In this document: positions 29,996-40,310 of the stretch, piece by piece
Layout of the letters: the number at the start of each line of letters is the position of its first letter
How positions within the stretch are numbered: the first letter of the stretch is position 1
NCBI RefSeq assembly: GCF_024346355.1
Contig: NZ_JAGQCU010000002.1
Coordinates: 1 to 64,000, forward strand
DNA: 64,000 bases
From: Cyanobium sp. ATX 6A2
GTDB taxonomy: Bacteria; Cyanobacteriota; Cyanobacteriia; PCC-6307; Cyanobiaceae
Direction: 5' to 3'
Made by a program: the position numbers and the translations under genes
Notes under the pieces: generated by a model
The model's database searches: none
Told to the model about the DNA's origin: nothing
What the model saw: only the letters and a program-made list of their open reading frames with translations

Positions 29996-31177
29996 ATGCC
30001 AGCCGTCTTTCCCCGCACCCTGATGCTGCTGGGCAGCGGTGAACTGGGCAAGGAGGTGGCGATCGCCGCCCAGCGGCTGGGCTGCCGGGTGATCGCTGTC
30101 GATCGCTACGCGGGCGCTCCGGCGATGCAGGTGGCTGACGCCTGGGAGGTGATCGCCATGACCGATGCCGACGCCCTCAAGGCGGTGGTGCGCCGGCACC
30201 GACCCGATCTGGTGATCCCCGAGATCGAAGCCCTGGCGGTGGACGCCCTGGCGGAGCTGGAAGCCGAAGGCATCACCGTGATCCCCACCGCCCGGGCCAC
30301 GGCGGTGACCATGAACCGCGATCGCATCCGCGATCTGGCCGCCAGGGAGCTGGGGCTGCGCACCGCCCGCTTCGCCTACGCCGAAAGCGCCGCGGAGCTG
30401 GCGGCCGCGGCCGCGCCCCTGGGCTGGCCGGTGGTGGTGAAACCGGTGATGAGCTCCTCGGGCAAGGGCCAGAGCGTGGTGCGGGAGCCCGAAGGGATCG
30501 CCGCTGCCTGGGAGGCGGCGATGGCCGGGGCCCGAGGAGCCGGAACGCGGGTGATCGTGGAGGAATTCCTGCGCTTCGAGCTGGAGATCACCCTGCTCAC
30601 CGTGAAGCAGTGGCAAGCGCCCACCCTGTTCTGCCCGCCGATCGGCCACATCCAGGAGCGCGGCGACTACCAGTGCAGCTGGCAGCCGGCCGCCATCGGC
30701 GCCACCCAACTGGCGCAGGCCCAGGCCATGGCCCGGGCGGTCACCGACAACCTGGGTGGAGCGGGCCTGTTCGGGGTGGAGTTCTTTCTGTGCGGTGCTC
30801 CGGGGGCCGAGGAGGTGGTGTTCTCCGAGCTCTCGCCCCGCCCCCACGACACCGGCCTGGTGACCCTGATGGGTCAGAACCTGAGCGAGTTCGAGCTGCA
30901 CCTGCGGGCGGTGCTGGGGCTGCCGATTCCCCGCATCGAGAGCAGGGGGCCGGCGGCCAGCCGCGTGATCCTGGCCGAGCGGGCAGCCGATCAGGTGGCC
31001 TTCACGGGAGTGGCCGAGGCCCTCAGCGAGCCCGACACCGAGGTGCTGCTGTTCGGCAAGCCCGACGCCCGGCCCAACCGGCGCCTGGGGGTGGCCCTGG
31101 CCCGGGGCGCCAGCGAGGCCGAAGCCCGCCGCCGCGCCGATGCTGCCGCCGGCCAGATCCGGGTAGTGGCCACCTGA
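29996..31177 (+). CDS. purT: formate-dependent GAR formyltransferase (PurT)
   Basis: PurT makes formyl-glycinamide ribonucleotide from formate, ATP and GAR. The 393-residue ATP-grasp protein shows MLLGSGELGKEVAIAAQRLG, VIPEIEALAVDALAELE, the ATP-binding loop MSSSGKGQSVV, and the metal-site segment LFGVEFFLCG...FSELSPRPHDTGLVTL. With purU, purL and purF also present, the window holds several purine steps, though not in one operon. Confidence 0.95.
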   Translation: MPAVFPRTLMLLGSGELGKEVAIAAQRLGCRVIAVDRYAGAPAMQVADAWEVIAMTDADALKAVVRRHRPDLVIPEIEALAVDALAELEAEGITVIPTARATAVTMNRDRIRDLAARELGLRTARFAYAESAAELAAAAAPLGWPVVVKPVMSSSGKGQSVVREPEGIAAAWEAAMAGARGAGTRVIVEEFLRFELEITLLTVKQWQAPTLFCPPIGHIQERGDYQCSWQPAAIGATQLAQAQAMARAVTDNLGGAGLFGVEFFLCGAPGAEEVVFSELSPRPHDTGLVTLMGQNLSEFELHLRAVLGLPIPRIESRGPAASRVILAERAADQVAFTGVAEALSEPDTEVLLFGKPDARPNRRLGVALARGASEAEARRRADAAAGQIRVVAT

Positions 31178-31229
31178 CCCCTGGCCGGGCAGGCTTTCGC
31201 CTCTTAAGGTGCGCCCACCAGGGGTGGGC

Positions 31230-32237
31230 ATGGGCCAGCAGCAGCAGCCAAAACGAGCTCCTTCCGGCGCCCGGGTCAGGGGCCGCCGCCTCACGCTGGT
31301 GCCGTTCGCCATGGGCCTGGCGCTGGGCTACGGCCTCTCGGGCCCCCTGCCGGGCCTTGTGAATGGAGCGGTGGCGGCCCTGAAGGGCGGCTCCGACTAC
31401 CTCTCGGACACCATCAGTCCGCTGGCCGGCCAGTCGATCCTCGTGATGGGGATCGACAAGGTGGGCGACAACACCGATGTGATCTTCACGGTGGAGATCG
31501 GGGACGGCACCACCCGGGTGACCCAGGTGCCGCGGGACACCTACGTGGAATCTGAGCACTACGGCGTGCTCAAGGCCAATGCCCTCTACGCCTTCGGCGG
31601 CATGGACGGCGCCCGCCGAGAACTGAGCGGCCTGCTGGACGATCCCATCCAGCGTTACTTGCTGGTGAATCTCAGGTCTGTGCAGCGTGTGGCCGACGCC
31701 CTGGGGGGCGTGGAGGTGGATGTGCCCCGGCGCCTGTACTACGTGGATACCGCCCAGGGCCTGTACATCGACCTCTATCCCGGCCTCCAGGTGCTCAGGG
31801 GTGAGGACCTGGAGGGATTTCTGCGCTTCCGCAACGACCCCGAAGGCGATCTGGGCCGCATGGAACGCCAGCGGATGGTGCTCGATCAGGTGTTCAGCAA
31901 ACTGGCGCAGCCCGCCATGCTCACCCGGCTGCCGGAGCTGCTGAAGATCGCCGGGGAAGACATCCAGACCAACCTCACCGCCCTGGAGTTCAGCCAGCTG
32001 CTGACGGCCATGGCCAGCACCGACCTGGTGGCCGACCAACTGCCGGGGCGTCTGTACTGGTACAACGACCTCAGCTTCTGGATGCCCGACAGCAACCCCG
32101 ATTACGGCCGCACTCCCGAGCAGCTCGCTGCCGAGGACGACGGCGGACGGGAGCCGGAGCCCTGGGACGATCAGCCCGGCTGGGCCGGGGAGAGCGGCCT
32201 TGAAGCCCAGGGCCAGCCCATCTACCGCCTCTACTGA
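31230..32237 (+). CDS. LytR-CpsA-Psr (LCP) family protein
   Basis: A 335-residue membrane-anchored protein: a basic N-terminus, one hydrophobic segment (TLVPFAMGLALGYGL), then the LCP domain with ILVMGIDKVGDNTDVIF, TQVPRDTYVE, NALYAFGGMDGARREL, and FLRFRNDPEGDLGRMERQRMVL, which holds the phosphate-binding arginines. LCP enzymes transfer lipid-linked glycans to the cell wall. ATG 31230 is chosen over a GTG at 31209. Confidence 0.88.
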   Translation: MGQQQQPKRAPSGARVRGRRLTLVPFAMGLALGYGLSGPLPGLVNGAVAALKGGSDYLSDTISPLAGQSILVMGIDKVGDNTDVIFTVEIGDGTTRVTQVPRDTYVESEHYGVLKANALYAFGGMDGARRELSGLLDDPIQRYLLVNLRSVQRVADALGGVEVDVPRRLYYVDTAQGLYIDLYPGLQVLRGEDLEGFLRFRNDPEGDLGRMERQRMVLDQVFSKLAQPAMLTRLPELLKIAGEDIQTNLTALEFSQLLTAMASTDLVADQLPGRLYWYNDLSFWMPDSNPDYGRTPEQLAAEDDGGREPEPWDDQPGWAGESGLEAQGQPIYRLY

Positions 32238-32262
32238 CCACAGGCGCTAAGGATTAGCTGGG

Positions 32263-34464
32263 CTAAGCACCACGCCGAACGAAGCGGTGGTGATCCAGCC
32301 CCTCGAGCAGCCCCCAGGCCTGGGGGCGGGTGGAGAAGAACACCCGGCGGTGTCCGCGCAGCCGATCCAGTGACCGGTCATGGTCCAGCGGCACCACGCC
32401 CAGGGACAGCCCGCGCAGCAGATCCCCATCCCCCTGCTGGCTGGCCTCCACCAGGAGGGCATGGAGCGGCAGCCGCCAGCGCAGTGCCAGGTAGCGCAGC
32501 GCCTCGGTCTTGGAGGCCGTCAGCGGCAGCACGTCCAGAAAGCAGTGATGGAAGAGGTGCGGGCGCGCCATCAGCGCGCGGCTGCGCAGGGTCTGGCGCA
32601 CCAGGGGCAGGATTCCCTGGTCGGCCTCGCTGAGCATGTAGCTCACCTTGAAAGGCCCCTGATCAGGGTCGCTCTGGCGGCGCAGGCGCGGCTCCAGCGC
32701 CGCCATCGCCGCCTCCACCCCAGCCCGGTCCCAATCCCGGGCGATGTGCTCCTGCCAGCGGCGGTCCACCCCACAGGCCGCCTCGGCGCCGTAGTGAATC
32801 TCCGTGCCGGCTCCGCTGATCCACACGCATGGGCGCGGCAGGTGCAGGGCGTCGTAGGCGATCCTGGCCGGATCAAAGCCGCGGCCAGACACCACAGCAA
32901 TGCCCAGCCGAGGGTCGCTGCCCAAGCGGCGGCGCAACTCCACCAGGCTGGGCTCGTCGGCGGCGGCCAGGCTTGCGTCCAGGTCGAGCGCCAGCAGCCG
33001 CTGCGGGGCTGGGGGGAACGCCGGTTCGCCGCCGGGTTCAGCGGTGCCGCCGACGGACGGGCGCGCCACGGCCCGCTGATACCAGAGGGGGGGCAGCTGC
33101 CCTGCCGCCTCCCGGGTGGCGGGCACCGCCTCAGCCAGATAGTGGCTGACATGCGCATCCCAGCTGTAGTAGCGGCTCACGGCCTCGATGCCGTTGTCGC
33201 GCCAGCGGCGCCAGCGCTCGGGCTGGGCCAGGGCGTCCTCCACCGACGTCTGCAGGGCGTCGAGATCGGACACGTCCACCAGCAGACCGTTGTGGCAGCG
33301 GCCGAGAATCTCCCGGGGTCCGCCGTCGTCGGTGGCCACCGCCGGCAGGCCACTGGCGGCGGCCTCCAGCAGGGTGAGGCCGAAGGGCTCGGTGAGCGCC
33401 GGGTTCACGAACACGCCGCCGAGGCGCGCCGCCCAGCGGTAGATCTCCGGAATCTGGTGGCGCCGATGTTGCTTCGGATAGGCGATCTGGCCGTAGAGAT
33501 CAAAGCGATCCACCAGCTCGAACACCTGCTGGAACACCTCCCGCTGCTGGCGGTCGAGCTGACGGGGATCATCGCGGCAGCCGAGCACCAGCACCAGGTT
33601 GTGGTGGCGGCGCAGGTGCTCGGAGCGGCCGAACACCTCCACCAGCGCGGGGATGTTCTTGCGGTAGTCGGCCCGGCAGATGGCCAGCACCGGCGGCTGG
33701 GACGGATCGCGCAGAAACGGGGCCATCAGCTCCTGCACGGCCAACTCCCGCTCCCCGGCCCGGGGCGCAAAGAACTGAAGACAGTCGACGCCGGGGGGGA
33801 TCACCCGGGCCCGGTCGGCACGAAAGCGGCCATAGCGGGCATATTGCTGCTCGCATTCCTGGCGCGTGCTGGTCACCACCAGCTGGGCATGGGCCAGGGC
33901 CAGTTCCTCGGCGTCGATGCGCTGGGCCATGGCGTACTGGGCATCGATCTGGCCAGCCTCCAGGCCAGCGGCCAGCAGGCGGCGGCGCTTCTCGCGGCCG
34001 AGGGAATGGCCGGTGAACACCAGCGGGATCCCCAGCCGGCGCTGCAGCAGGGCACCCACGTAGCCGGCGTCGGCGTAGTGCGCGTGGATCCAGTCCGGCA
34101 GGCGGGGCTGGGTCGACAACCGCTCGGCAAGGGCGTCGGCCAGCTCGTCGAGATGGGGCCAGAGCAGCTCCTTGCGCAGGTAGCGGGGCGGCCCGAAGGG
34201 CAGGCGCAGGATCGTGGCGCCGGGAGCGATGCGCTCCTCGGCCCAGGTGTAGTCGCCCGACAGGCGCCGGTCGCGAATCAGCCGGGTGACCACCTCCACC
34301 CGCTCCACCTCGGGGCGGGCCGCCAGGGCTCGGGCCAGTTCCAGCACATAGGTGGTCTGGCCGCCGGTGTCGGGATCACGGCCGAGCTCCAGATCACGGG
34401 ATCGGAACAGGCCGTGCAGGTGGAGGTGGAGGATGGAAAAACCGGGCTGGGCGGTGCTGTCCAT
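32263..34464 (-). CDS. spsA: sucrose-phosphate synthase with C-terminal phosphatase-like domain
   Basis: A 733-residue two-domain protein for sucrose synthesis, an osmolyte. Residues 1-470 are a GT4 glycosyltransferase (HLHLHGLFRSRDLELGRDPDTGGQTTYVLELARAL; NPALTEPFGLTLLEAAASGLP; ATDDGGP). From about 490 a HAD domain begins LLALDLDASLAA, with both aspartates of the DxD motif kept but Ala-Ser where Asn/Gly-Thr is usual. VVSGRGF, FKVSYM and QGDGDLLRG supply the other HAD motifs. It may therefore make sucrose in one protein; activity of the phosphatase part is inferred. Confidence 0.9.
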   Translation of the reverse strand: MDSTAQPGFSILHLHLHGLFRSRDLELGRDPDTGGQTTYVLELARALAARPEVERVEVVTRLIRDRRLSGDYTWAEERIAPGATILRLPFGPPRYLRKELLWPHLDELADALAERLSTQPRLPDWIHAHYADAGYVGALLQRRLGIPLVFTGHSLGREKRRRLLAAGLEAGQIDAQYAMAQRIDAEELALAHAQLVVTSTRQECEQQYARYGRFRADRARVIPPGVDCLQFFAPRAGERELAVQELMAPFLRDPSQPPVLAICRADYRKNIPALVEVFGRSEHLRRHHNLVLVLGCRDDPRQLDRQQREVFQQVFELVDRFDLYGQIAYPKQHRRHQIPEIYRWAARLGGVFVNPALTEPFGLTLLEAAASGLPAVATDDGGPREILGRCHNGLLVDVSDLDALQTSVEDALAQPERWRRWRDNGIEAVSRYYSWDAHVSHYLAEAVPATREAAGQLPPLWYQRAVARPSVGGTAEPGGEPAFPPAPQRLLALDLDASLAAADEPSLVELRRRLGSDPRLGIAVVSGRGFDPARIAYDALHLPRPCVWISGAGTEIHYGAEAACGVDRRWQEHIARDWDRAGVEAAMAALEPRLRRQSDPDQGPFKVSYMLSEADQGILPLVRQTLRSRALMARPHLFHHCFLDVLPLTASKTEALRYLALRWRLPLHALLVEASQQGDGDLLRGLSLGVVPLDHDRSLDRLRGHRRVFFSTRPQAWGLLEGLDHHRFVRRGA

Positions 34465-34523
34465 GGCCTCGGGATCAACACAACCTGGATTTGTCCTAGC
34501 CCGGAAATGGTGCTGCGTCCCGT

Positions 34524-35030
34524 TCAGCAGTTGCCGAACAGGGCGGCCTCCAGGTCGCGGAAGCAGCGGTAGGCGTCGGCGCAGTCGAGGCCGCTGACGG
34601 CGATGGCCACGGTCTGGCGCAGGGGATTGCAGGTCACACTCAGCGACACCGGCAGGTCGCGGTGATCCACGTGATACGTGGCACTGCGGCCGCCGTCGCC
34701 GTAGTGGGTTTCCGGATCCCGGCTGAATCCCTGGGCCCGGCTGAGCCGGGTGATGCCGTCCAGCGACGCCGTCAGATCGGCACTGGTGTGGATGGCGGCG
34801 GTGTGCACGTAGGGGCCGGGTTCCACTGCCGCCAACGGCTCCAACACCAGCAGATCAGCCAGCCGGCGCAGCCTGGGCAGCAGCCCGCCACCCACGGTGG
34901 CAGGCGCGGAGGTGGGGGGCTGCTCGGGCGAGGCCACCGGCAGCTGGGGGACCAGCAGCTGGGGGAGTAAGGCCGTGGGACGCAGTGCGGGCCGAGGGGC
35001 TGGTGGGCGGGCTGGAGAATCGGTGGGCAT
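34524..35030 (-). CDS. hypothetical protein, 168 residues
   Basis: The first 50 residues are proline-rich and low in complexity. The rest looks like a small folded domain (TRLSRAQGFSRDPETHYGDGGRSATYHVDHRDLPVSLSVTCNPLRQTVAIAVSG) ending with DAYRCFRDLEAALFGNC. There is no clear signal peptide. I do not recognise the family. Confidence 0.55.
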   Translation of the reverse strand: MPTDSPARPPAPRPALRPTALLPQLLVPQLPVASPEQPPTSAPATVGGGLLPRLRRLADLLVLEPLAAVEPGPYVHTAAIHTSADLTASLDGITRLSRAQGFSRDPETHYGDGGRSATYHVDHRDLPVSLSVTCNPLRQTVAIAVSGLDCADAYRCFRDLEAALFGNC

Positions 35031-35140
35031 CGGGAGCTGGAGTCAGGCGGAGCCGTGACGACGTCCTGCCCAGACCTTAAGCGCCAACACCAGCGGTGGA
35101 GTGCTCATTGTGAGCAGCACACCAGCCCTGGCCATGGGCC

Positions 35141-38100
35141 TCAAGCCGCCAGGGGCACCGGTGGATGCTGCGCCAACACCTGCTTGAGATACCGGCCCGT
35201 GTGGCTGGTGGGATGGGCCGCCACCTCCTCGGGAGTACCACAGGTCACGATCGCGCCGCCCCTGTCGCCGCCCTCGGGGCCCAGGTCGATGATCCAGTCG
35301 GCGCAGCGGATCACATCGAGGTTGTGCTCGATCACCAGGATCGAGTTGCCCTTGTCCACCAGCCGCTGCATCACCTCCATGAGCTTGTGCACGTCGTAGA
35401 AGCTCAGGCCCGTGGTGGGCTCATCGATCAGATAGAGGGTTTTGCCGGTGGCCCGGCGGGAGAGCTCGGTGGCGAGCTTCACCCGCTGGGCCTCGCCGCC
35501 GGAGAGGGTGGGGGCGGGCTGGCCGAGCTTGATGTAGCCCAGGCCCACGTCCACCAGGGTGCGCAGCCGGTCGGCCGCCTGGGGAATGGAGGAGAACACC
35601 TCGGCGGCCTGCTCCACCGTCATCTCCAGCACATCGGCGATGGTGTGGCCCCTGAACGTCACCTGCAGGGTTTCGCGGTTGTAGCGGGCGCCCTTGCACA
35701 CGTCGCACTGCACGTACACGTCAGGCAGGAAATTCATCTCGATCACATTCACCCCCTGGCCGCTGCAGGCCTCGCAGCGCCCCCCCTTGACGTTGAAGCT
35801 GAACTGGCCCACCTGGTAGCCGCGGGCCTTGGCCTCCACCGTGGCCGCAAACACCTGCCGGATCGGATCGAAGGTGCCGGTGTAGGTGGCGGGGTTGGAG
35901 CGTGGGGTGCGGCCGATCGGGCTCTGGTCGATCACGATCACCTTGTCGATCGCCTGGATGCCGCGCAGCTCGCGCACGCCGGCCGGGAACGGCACCTTCA
36001 GGCCCAGCTGATGCTCCAGGGCCGGGTGCAGCAGCTCATTCACCAGGGTGCTCTTGCCGCTGCCGCTCACCCCCGTCACGCACACCAGCCGGCCGAGGGG
36101 AAACTCCACGTCGAAGCCGGCCAGGTTGTTGCGCTCGCAACCCAGCAGGCTGAGCCGCCGGGAGCCGGCGCAGCGCCGTTCGGCCGGGGTGGGGATGGCG
36201 CGGCGGCCGCTGAGGTAGGCCCCGGTGAGGGAATCGGAGGCGTTCAGCAGGTTGTCGAGGCTGCCCTCGGCCACGATGTGACCGCCGTGCACGCCTGCTC
36301 CGGGACCGATGTCCACCAGGTGGTCGGCGGCGCGGATGGTGTCCTCGTCGTGCTCCACCACGATCAGCGTGTTACCCAGATCACGCAGCTTCAGCAGGGT
36401 GGCCAGAAGCCTGTCGTTGTCGCGCTGGTGCAGGCCGATGCTGGGCTCATCGAGCACGTACAGCACCCCGGTGAGACCGGCTCCGATCTGGGTGGCCAGG
36501 CGGATGCGCTGGGCCTCGCCGCCGCTGAGGGTCATCGCCGGCCGGTCGAGGCTGAGGTAGTCGAGCCCCACATCGAGCAGGAACTTCAGGCGCATGCGGA
36601 TCTCCCGCAGCACCAGCTCGCCGATCTGAATCTGGCGGGCCGTGAGCAGCGGGTCGGCGCCCTCGCTCTCACCCACCCCCATCAGGGCCTCGATGCGTCG
36701 CAGGCTCTCGCCCACGCTGGTGGCGGTGAGCTCATGGATCCGGTAGGGCCCCACCCGCACCGACAGGGCCTCCGGCTTGAGCCGCAGCCCGTGGCAGCTG
36801 GCGCAGGGCACCAGCTCCAGATACTTCTCCAGCTTCTGGCGCACGGCCTCACCGCTGGCATCGCGCAACTGGCGCTCGAGGATCGGCAGGATGCCCTCAA
36901 ACGGCCGCACGTAGGTCTCCGCCTTGCGGTAGCGGCTGTCGGCCTGGATCGCAATCGGCTCTTTGGAGCCGTTGAGCAGCACGTCCCGCTGTTCGGGGCT
37001 GAGCTGGTTCCAGGGCGACTTGATCTCGAAGCCGAAGGCCTCGCCCACCGAATAGAGCAGTGAGAAGTAATAGGCGTTGTCCTTCTCTGCCCAGGGAGTC
37101 ACCGCCGCGTACACGGGCAGGGAAGGATCGGGGATCACCCGCTCGGCGGTGAACCGGCGCAGATGACCGATGCCGTGGCAGTCGGGGCAGGCGCCGTAGG
37201 GACTGTTGAAGGAGAACAGCCGCGGTGAGAGCTCCTCCATCACCGCCCCGTGCACCGGACAGGCGAAGTTTTCGGAGTAGAGCCGCTCCCGTTCCAGACC
37301 CTCCGGCAGCTCCTCGCCGGTTTTGGGCACCAGCTCCACCAGGGCCAGGCCGTCGCCGCGCTTCAGCGCCGTGCGCAGGGAATCGGTGAGCCGCTCCTGG
37401 ATGCCGTCACGGGCCACCAGCCGGTCCACCACCACCTCGATGTGGTGGGCGTGGTTCTTGTCGAGCTCGATGTTGTCGGCCAGCTCCCGCACCTCGCCGT
37501 TGATGCGCACCCGGGCGAAACCTTCGGCCACCAGGCCCCCCAGCAACTTCACGTGGCTGCCCTTCTTGCCGCGCACCACCGGCGCCAGCAGCTGGTAGCG
37601 CAGGCCCTCGGGCAGGGTGAGGATCTGGTCCACCATCTCGTCGATGGTCTGGGGTCGGATCGAGCGGTCGCACTGGGGGCAGTGGGGCTCGCCGGCGCGG
37701 CCGAACAGCAGGCGCAGGTAGTCCTGGATCTCGGTGACCGTGCCGACGGTGGAGCGGGGGTTGTGGCTGGTGGACTTCTGGTCGATCGAGATCGCCGGCG
37801 ACAGCCCCTCGATGGCATCCACATCGGGCTTGTCCACCTGGCCCAGAAACTGGCGCGCGTAGGCCGAGAGGCTCTCCACGTAGCGGCGCTGGCCCTCGGC
37901 GAAGATCGTGTCGAAGGCCAGGGAGCTCTTGCCGCTGCCGCTCACGCCGGTGAACACCACCAGGCGGTTGCGGGGGATGGTGAGGTCGACGTTGCGCAGA
38001 TTGTGCTGGCGGGCGCCGCGCACACGGATCACATCCTCGAGGCTGCCGCCGTTGAGGGCCCTGAGGGCAAGGGTCTCGTCGATGGCGGTATGGCGCGGTT

Positions 38101-38203
38101 GATCCGAGCGGGGCTGCCGGACCGCGGCAGCACTCCCGGCCGCAGGCGACGCCGAGCTCGTGGCAACTGTGCCCTTGGCAGCTGAGCTCCGGCCAGAGGG
38201 CAT
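35141..38203 (-). CDS. uvrA: excinuclease ABC subunit A
   Basis: UvrA is the damage-sensing ATPase of nucleotide excision repair. The 1020-residue protein has two ABC modules with Walker [15 protein letters not shown] and [14 protein letters not shown], two [11 protein letters not shown] signatures, and zinc-binding pairs CPQCD, CPDCHG and CEACSG...CDVCKG. It is complete; the 45-residue N-terminal extension rich in Ser/Ala is longer than usual and the start may lie downstream. Confidence 0.97.
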   Translation of the reverse strand: MPSGRSSAAKGTVATSSASPAAGSAAAVRQPRSDQPRHTAIDETLALRALNGGSLEDVIRVRGARQHNLRNVDLTIPRNRLVVFTGVSGSGKSSLAFDTIFAEGQRRYVESLSAYARQFLGQVDKPDVDAIEGLSPAISIDQKSTSHNPRSTVGTVTEIQDYLRLLFGRAGEPHCPQCDRSIRPQTIDEMVDQILTLPEGLRYQLLAPVVRGKKGSHVKLLGGLVAEGFARVRINGEVRELADNIELDKNHAHHIEVVVDRLVARDGIQERLTDSLRTALKRGDGLALVELVPKTGEELPEGLERERLYSENFACPVHGAVMEELSPRLFSFNSPYGACPDCHGIGHLRRFTAERVIPDPSLPVYAAVTPWAEKDNAYYFSLLYSVGEAFGFEIKSPWNQLSPEQRDVLLNGSKEPIAIQADSRYRKAETYVRPFEGILPILERQLRDASGEAVRQKLEKYLELVPCASCHGLRLKPEALSVRVGPYRIHELTATSVGESLRRIEALMGVGESEGADPLLTARQIQIGELVLREIRMRLKFLLDVGLDYLSLDRPAMTLSGGEAQRIRLATQIGAGLTGVLYVLDEPSIGLHQRDNDRLLATLLKLRDLGNTLIVVEHDEDTIRAADHLVDIGPGAGVHGGHIVAEGSLDNLLNASDSLTGAYLSGRRAIPTPAERRCAGSRRLSLLGCERNNLAGFDVEFPLGRLVCVTGVSGSGKSTLVNELLHPALEHQLGLKVPFPAGVRELRGIQAIDKVIVIDQSPIGRTPRSNPATYTGTFDPIRQVFAATVEAKARGYQVGQFSFNVKGGRCEACSGQGVNVIEMNFLPDVYVQCDVCKGARYNRETLQVTFRGHTIADVLEMTVEQAAEVFSSIPQAADRLRTLVDVGLGYIKLGQPAPTLSGGEAQRVKLATELSRRATGKTLYLIDEPTTGLSFYDVHKLMEVMQRLVDKGNSILVIEHNLDVIRCADWIIDLGPEGGDRGGAIVTCGTPEEVAAHPTSHTGRYLKQVLAQHPPVPLAA

Positions 38204-38316
38204 GCGGCATCCTGCAGAACGACTGATCCTAGAAGCGCTGGTGCGGCCGCGAGAGTGGCGCTAAACAAGGTGCAGCGGCTGCAGCAGGCCTGAGGCGCCG
38301 CCGGTGACGCTGGTCC

Positions 38317-39219
38317 ATGGGCTCGGTCCTCACTATCCGCCCGCTGGAGCGGCGCCACATCCCGCTGGTGACGGACTGGGCCAGGGCCGAGGGCTTCACG
38401 CCGGGGGCAGGCGATGTGGCCATCTACCGCCACACCGACCGCCAGGGGCTGTGGCTTGGCTGGCTGGGCCAGGAGCCGGTGGGCTGCATCGCCGGCGTGC
38501 GCTACAACGCCGCCTACGGCTTCCTGGGCCTGTTTCTGGTGAGGCCCGTCCATCGGGGCCGGGGCTACGGCGTAGCGCTCTGGCGGCACGCCCTGGATCA
38601 CCTGGCCGATTTGCGCTGCATCGGCTTGGAGGCGGCACCGGAACGGGCACACGACTACGCAGGCTGGGGGTTCGCGCCGGCCTCCACCACCACCCGCTGG
38701 CAGCTGATCCGCGAGAGCCACCGCAGCGACAGCCACACCGACACCGACACCAGCGGTGGGTTCGGCGGGCCGGAGCCGCGCCTGCTGGAGGGCGCGGCCA
38801 TCCCGGCGGCGGCGGTGCAGGCCTACGACGCCCAGCGCGAACCCAGCCCCCGACCCCATTTCCTGGCCGATTGGCTCCAGCACCCGGCCGGCACGGTGCT
38901 GGCCCTGGTGGATGGCGAGGGCCGCTGCCATGGCTTCGGGCGGATCCGCCCCTGTCTACTGCGGCGGGGCGAGGGCTGGCGCGTCGGCCCTCTGCTGGCC
39001 GGCAGTCCGGCCCTGGCGGGCCAGTTGCTGGCGGGTCTCATCCACCGGCATCCGGGGGTGGTGCTGATCGACGCGCCGGGGGCCAACCCGGCGGCGGCGG
39101 CGCTGCTGGAAGGGCTGGGCTTCCGGCCCCTCTCACGCACCCTGCGGATGTATCGCGGCACGGCACCGACGGTGCCGCTCAGCGATGTCTACGGACTGGC
39201 CTGTCTGGAGCTGGGCTGA
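38317..39219 (+). CDS. GNAT family N-acetyltransferase
   Basis: A 300-residue protein with an N-terminal GNAT domain (TIRPLERRHIPLVTDWARAEGF, then the acetyl-CoA loop LFLVRPVHRGRGYGVALW) and a second, related C-terminal part with GEGWRVGPLLAGSP and ALLEGLGF, as in the tandem GNAT/acetyltransf_18 arrangement. A short Ser/His/Thr/Asp-rich linker joins them. The substrate is unknown. Confidence 0.85.
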   Translation: MGSVLTIRPLERRHIPLVTDWARAEGFTPGAGDVAIYRHTDRQGLWLGWLGQEPVGCIAGVRYNAAYGFLGLFLVRPVHRGRGYGVALWRHALDHLADLRCIGLEAAPERAHDYAGWGFAPASTTTRWQLIRESHRSDSHTDTDTSGGFGGPEPRLLEGAAIPAAAVQAYDAQREPSPRPHFLADWLQHPAGTVLALVDGEGRCHGFGRIRPCLLRRGEGWRVGPLLAGSPALAGQLLAGLIHRHPGVVLIDAPGANPAAAALLEGLGFRPLSRTLRMYRGTAPTVPLSDVYGLACLELG

Positions 39220-39347
39220 ACCGGGTCCGGGCCAGACGGGGACGGGGGGTAAGAACACTCATTCGGCCGCAGCGGTGGCCTGCGACACGCTTTCCAACGG
39301 CGGGCAACCGCAGGATCGACACCCGGGTCCCCTCGCCAGATGCCGCC

Positions 39348-39755
39348 ATGACGCGCCGCACCAGCCCCGACCCCGATCGCGGCGGCCACACCGCCTTTGG
39401 CTACCGCAACGCCCGGGACGTGATGGTGGTGCTGCGCTGCAGCGGACCGGATCAGTTCTTTCTCGAGCGGGTGGTGTTCCCCTTCGAGCTGCTCACCTTC
39501 CTGGCACCCCCGGACGCGGAGGTGCGCATCCACGGGCCGGCCGCGGGCGGCATGCGGTTACTGGAAGAGGTGTCCCTCGAGGAGCTGCGACTCGAACCGG
39601 TACCGGTGCCCCGCCACCCCCTGGAGCAGCTGAGCATGCGCCATCTGCTCAACGACCTGCAACAGCGCTACGCCAGCGATCCCAGCGACGCCAACCGCAT
39701 CCGCCTGGTGCAGCAGGAGGAGTTGCTGCGCCGCTGGCTGCCGGGGCAGGCCTGA
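39348..39755 (+). CDS. DUF1830 domain protein
   Basis: A 135-residue soluble protein. The core GYRNARDVMVVLRCSGPDQFFLERVVFPFELLTFLAPPDAEVRIHG matches the cyanobacterial DUF1830 family of unknown function. A helical C-terminal part with a YASDPSDANRIRLVQQEELLRRW stretch follows. It converges with the rhodanese lipoprotein gene; the stops abut. Confidence 0.75.
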   Translation: MTRRTSPDPDRGGHTAFGYRNARDVMVVLRCSGPDQFFLERVVFPFELLTFLAPPDAEVRIHGPAAGGMRLLEEVSLEELRLEPVPVPRHPLEQLSMRHLLNDLQQRYASDPSDANRIRLVQQEELLRRWLPGQA

Positions 39756-40310
39756 TCAGCGCTCCAGCGCGGGCTCGTAGCCACGGGGCAGCAGGTTCCA
39801 GTCGGCGCCATACACATGCACCCGGCGGGTGGAGCGCCCGCCGGCCTCGAAGGGCAACCCGGCATGGGCCCAGGCCAGCACGCTGCCGGCCAGGTTGCGG
39901 GCCGAATAGCCCTCCTCGATCAGCTGCCGGGCGTAGAGCCCGCTGCGCACACCGATGGTGCAGTAGGTCACGATCAAACGATCGCGGTGGCGCTCCCGAT
40001 CGCGCTCGAACGCCTGGCGGCTGATCGCCCCCGGCAGCATCGACACCGCCTGCTCGTGGGGTTCACGCACATCCACCAGCAGGGGCTGCCGGCCGGGCCC
40101 TGCTGAGCGACCATCGCTGAGCCATTCGGTCACGCTGATGTCCGGTACGGCGGGGAACAGACGCCGGCGGAAGGCGGCATAGCGGCGCTCCACCTCGGTG
40201 GCCAGTTGCTGATCGGAGGCTCCCCGCGGCAGCCGAGGCCCGCAGCCCACCACCGCCAGCAGGGCCAGGGCCAGGGCGAGGGATCGCAGCGGGGAGCTCA
40301 GGCCTGCCAA
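39756..40310 (-). CDS. rhodanese-domain lipoprotein
   Basis: A 184-residue protein with signal peptide and lipobox VVGC, so probably membrane-anchored outside the cytoplasm. The rhodanese domain has LLVDVREPHEQAVSMLPGAI and the active loop YCTIGVRSG (CxxGxR), where the Cys can carry a persulfide. Its start overlaps the end of the sulfide:quinone oxidoreductase gene by 13 bases, so it is translated from the same message and is a likely acceptor or carrier of sulfane sulfur. Confidence 0.85.
   Translation of the reverse strand: MAGLSSPLRSLALALALLAVVGCGPRLPRGASDQQLATEVERRYAAFRRRLFPAVPDISVTEWLSDGRSAGPGRQPLLVDVREPHEQAVSMLPGAISRQAFERDRERHRDRLIVTYCTIGVRSGLYARQLIEEGYSARNLAGSVLAWAHAGLPFEAGGRSTRRVHVYGADWNLLPRGYEPALER

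Noticed and set aside
35165-37063. Plus-strand frame over uvrA
   Set aside because: Entirely within uvrA, biased composition, no recognisable domain.
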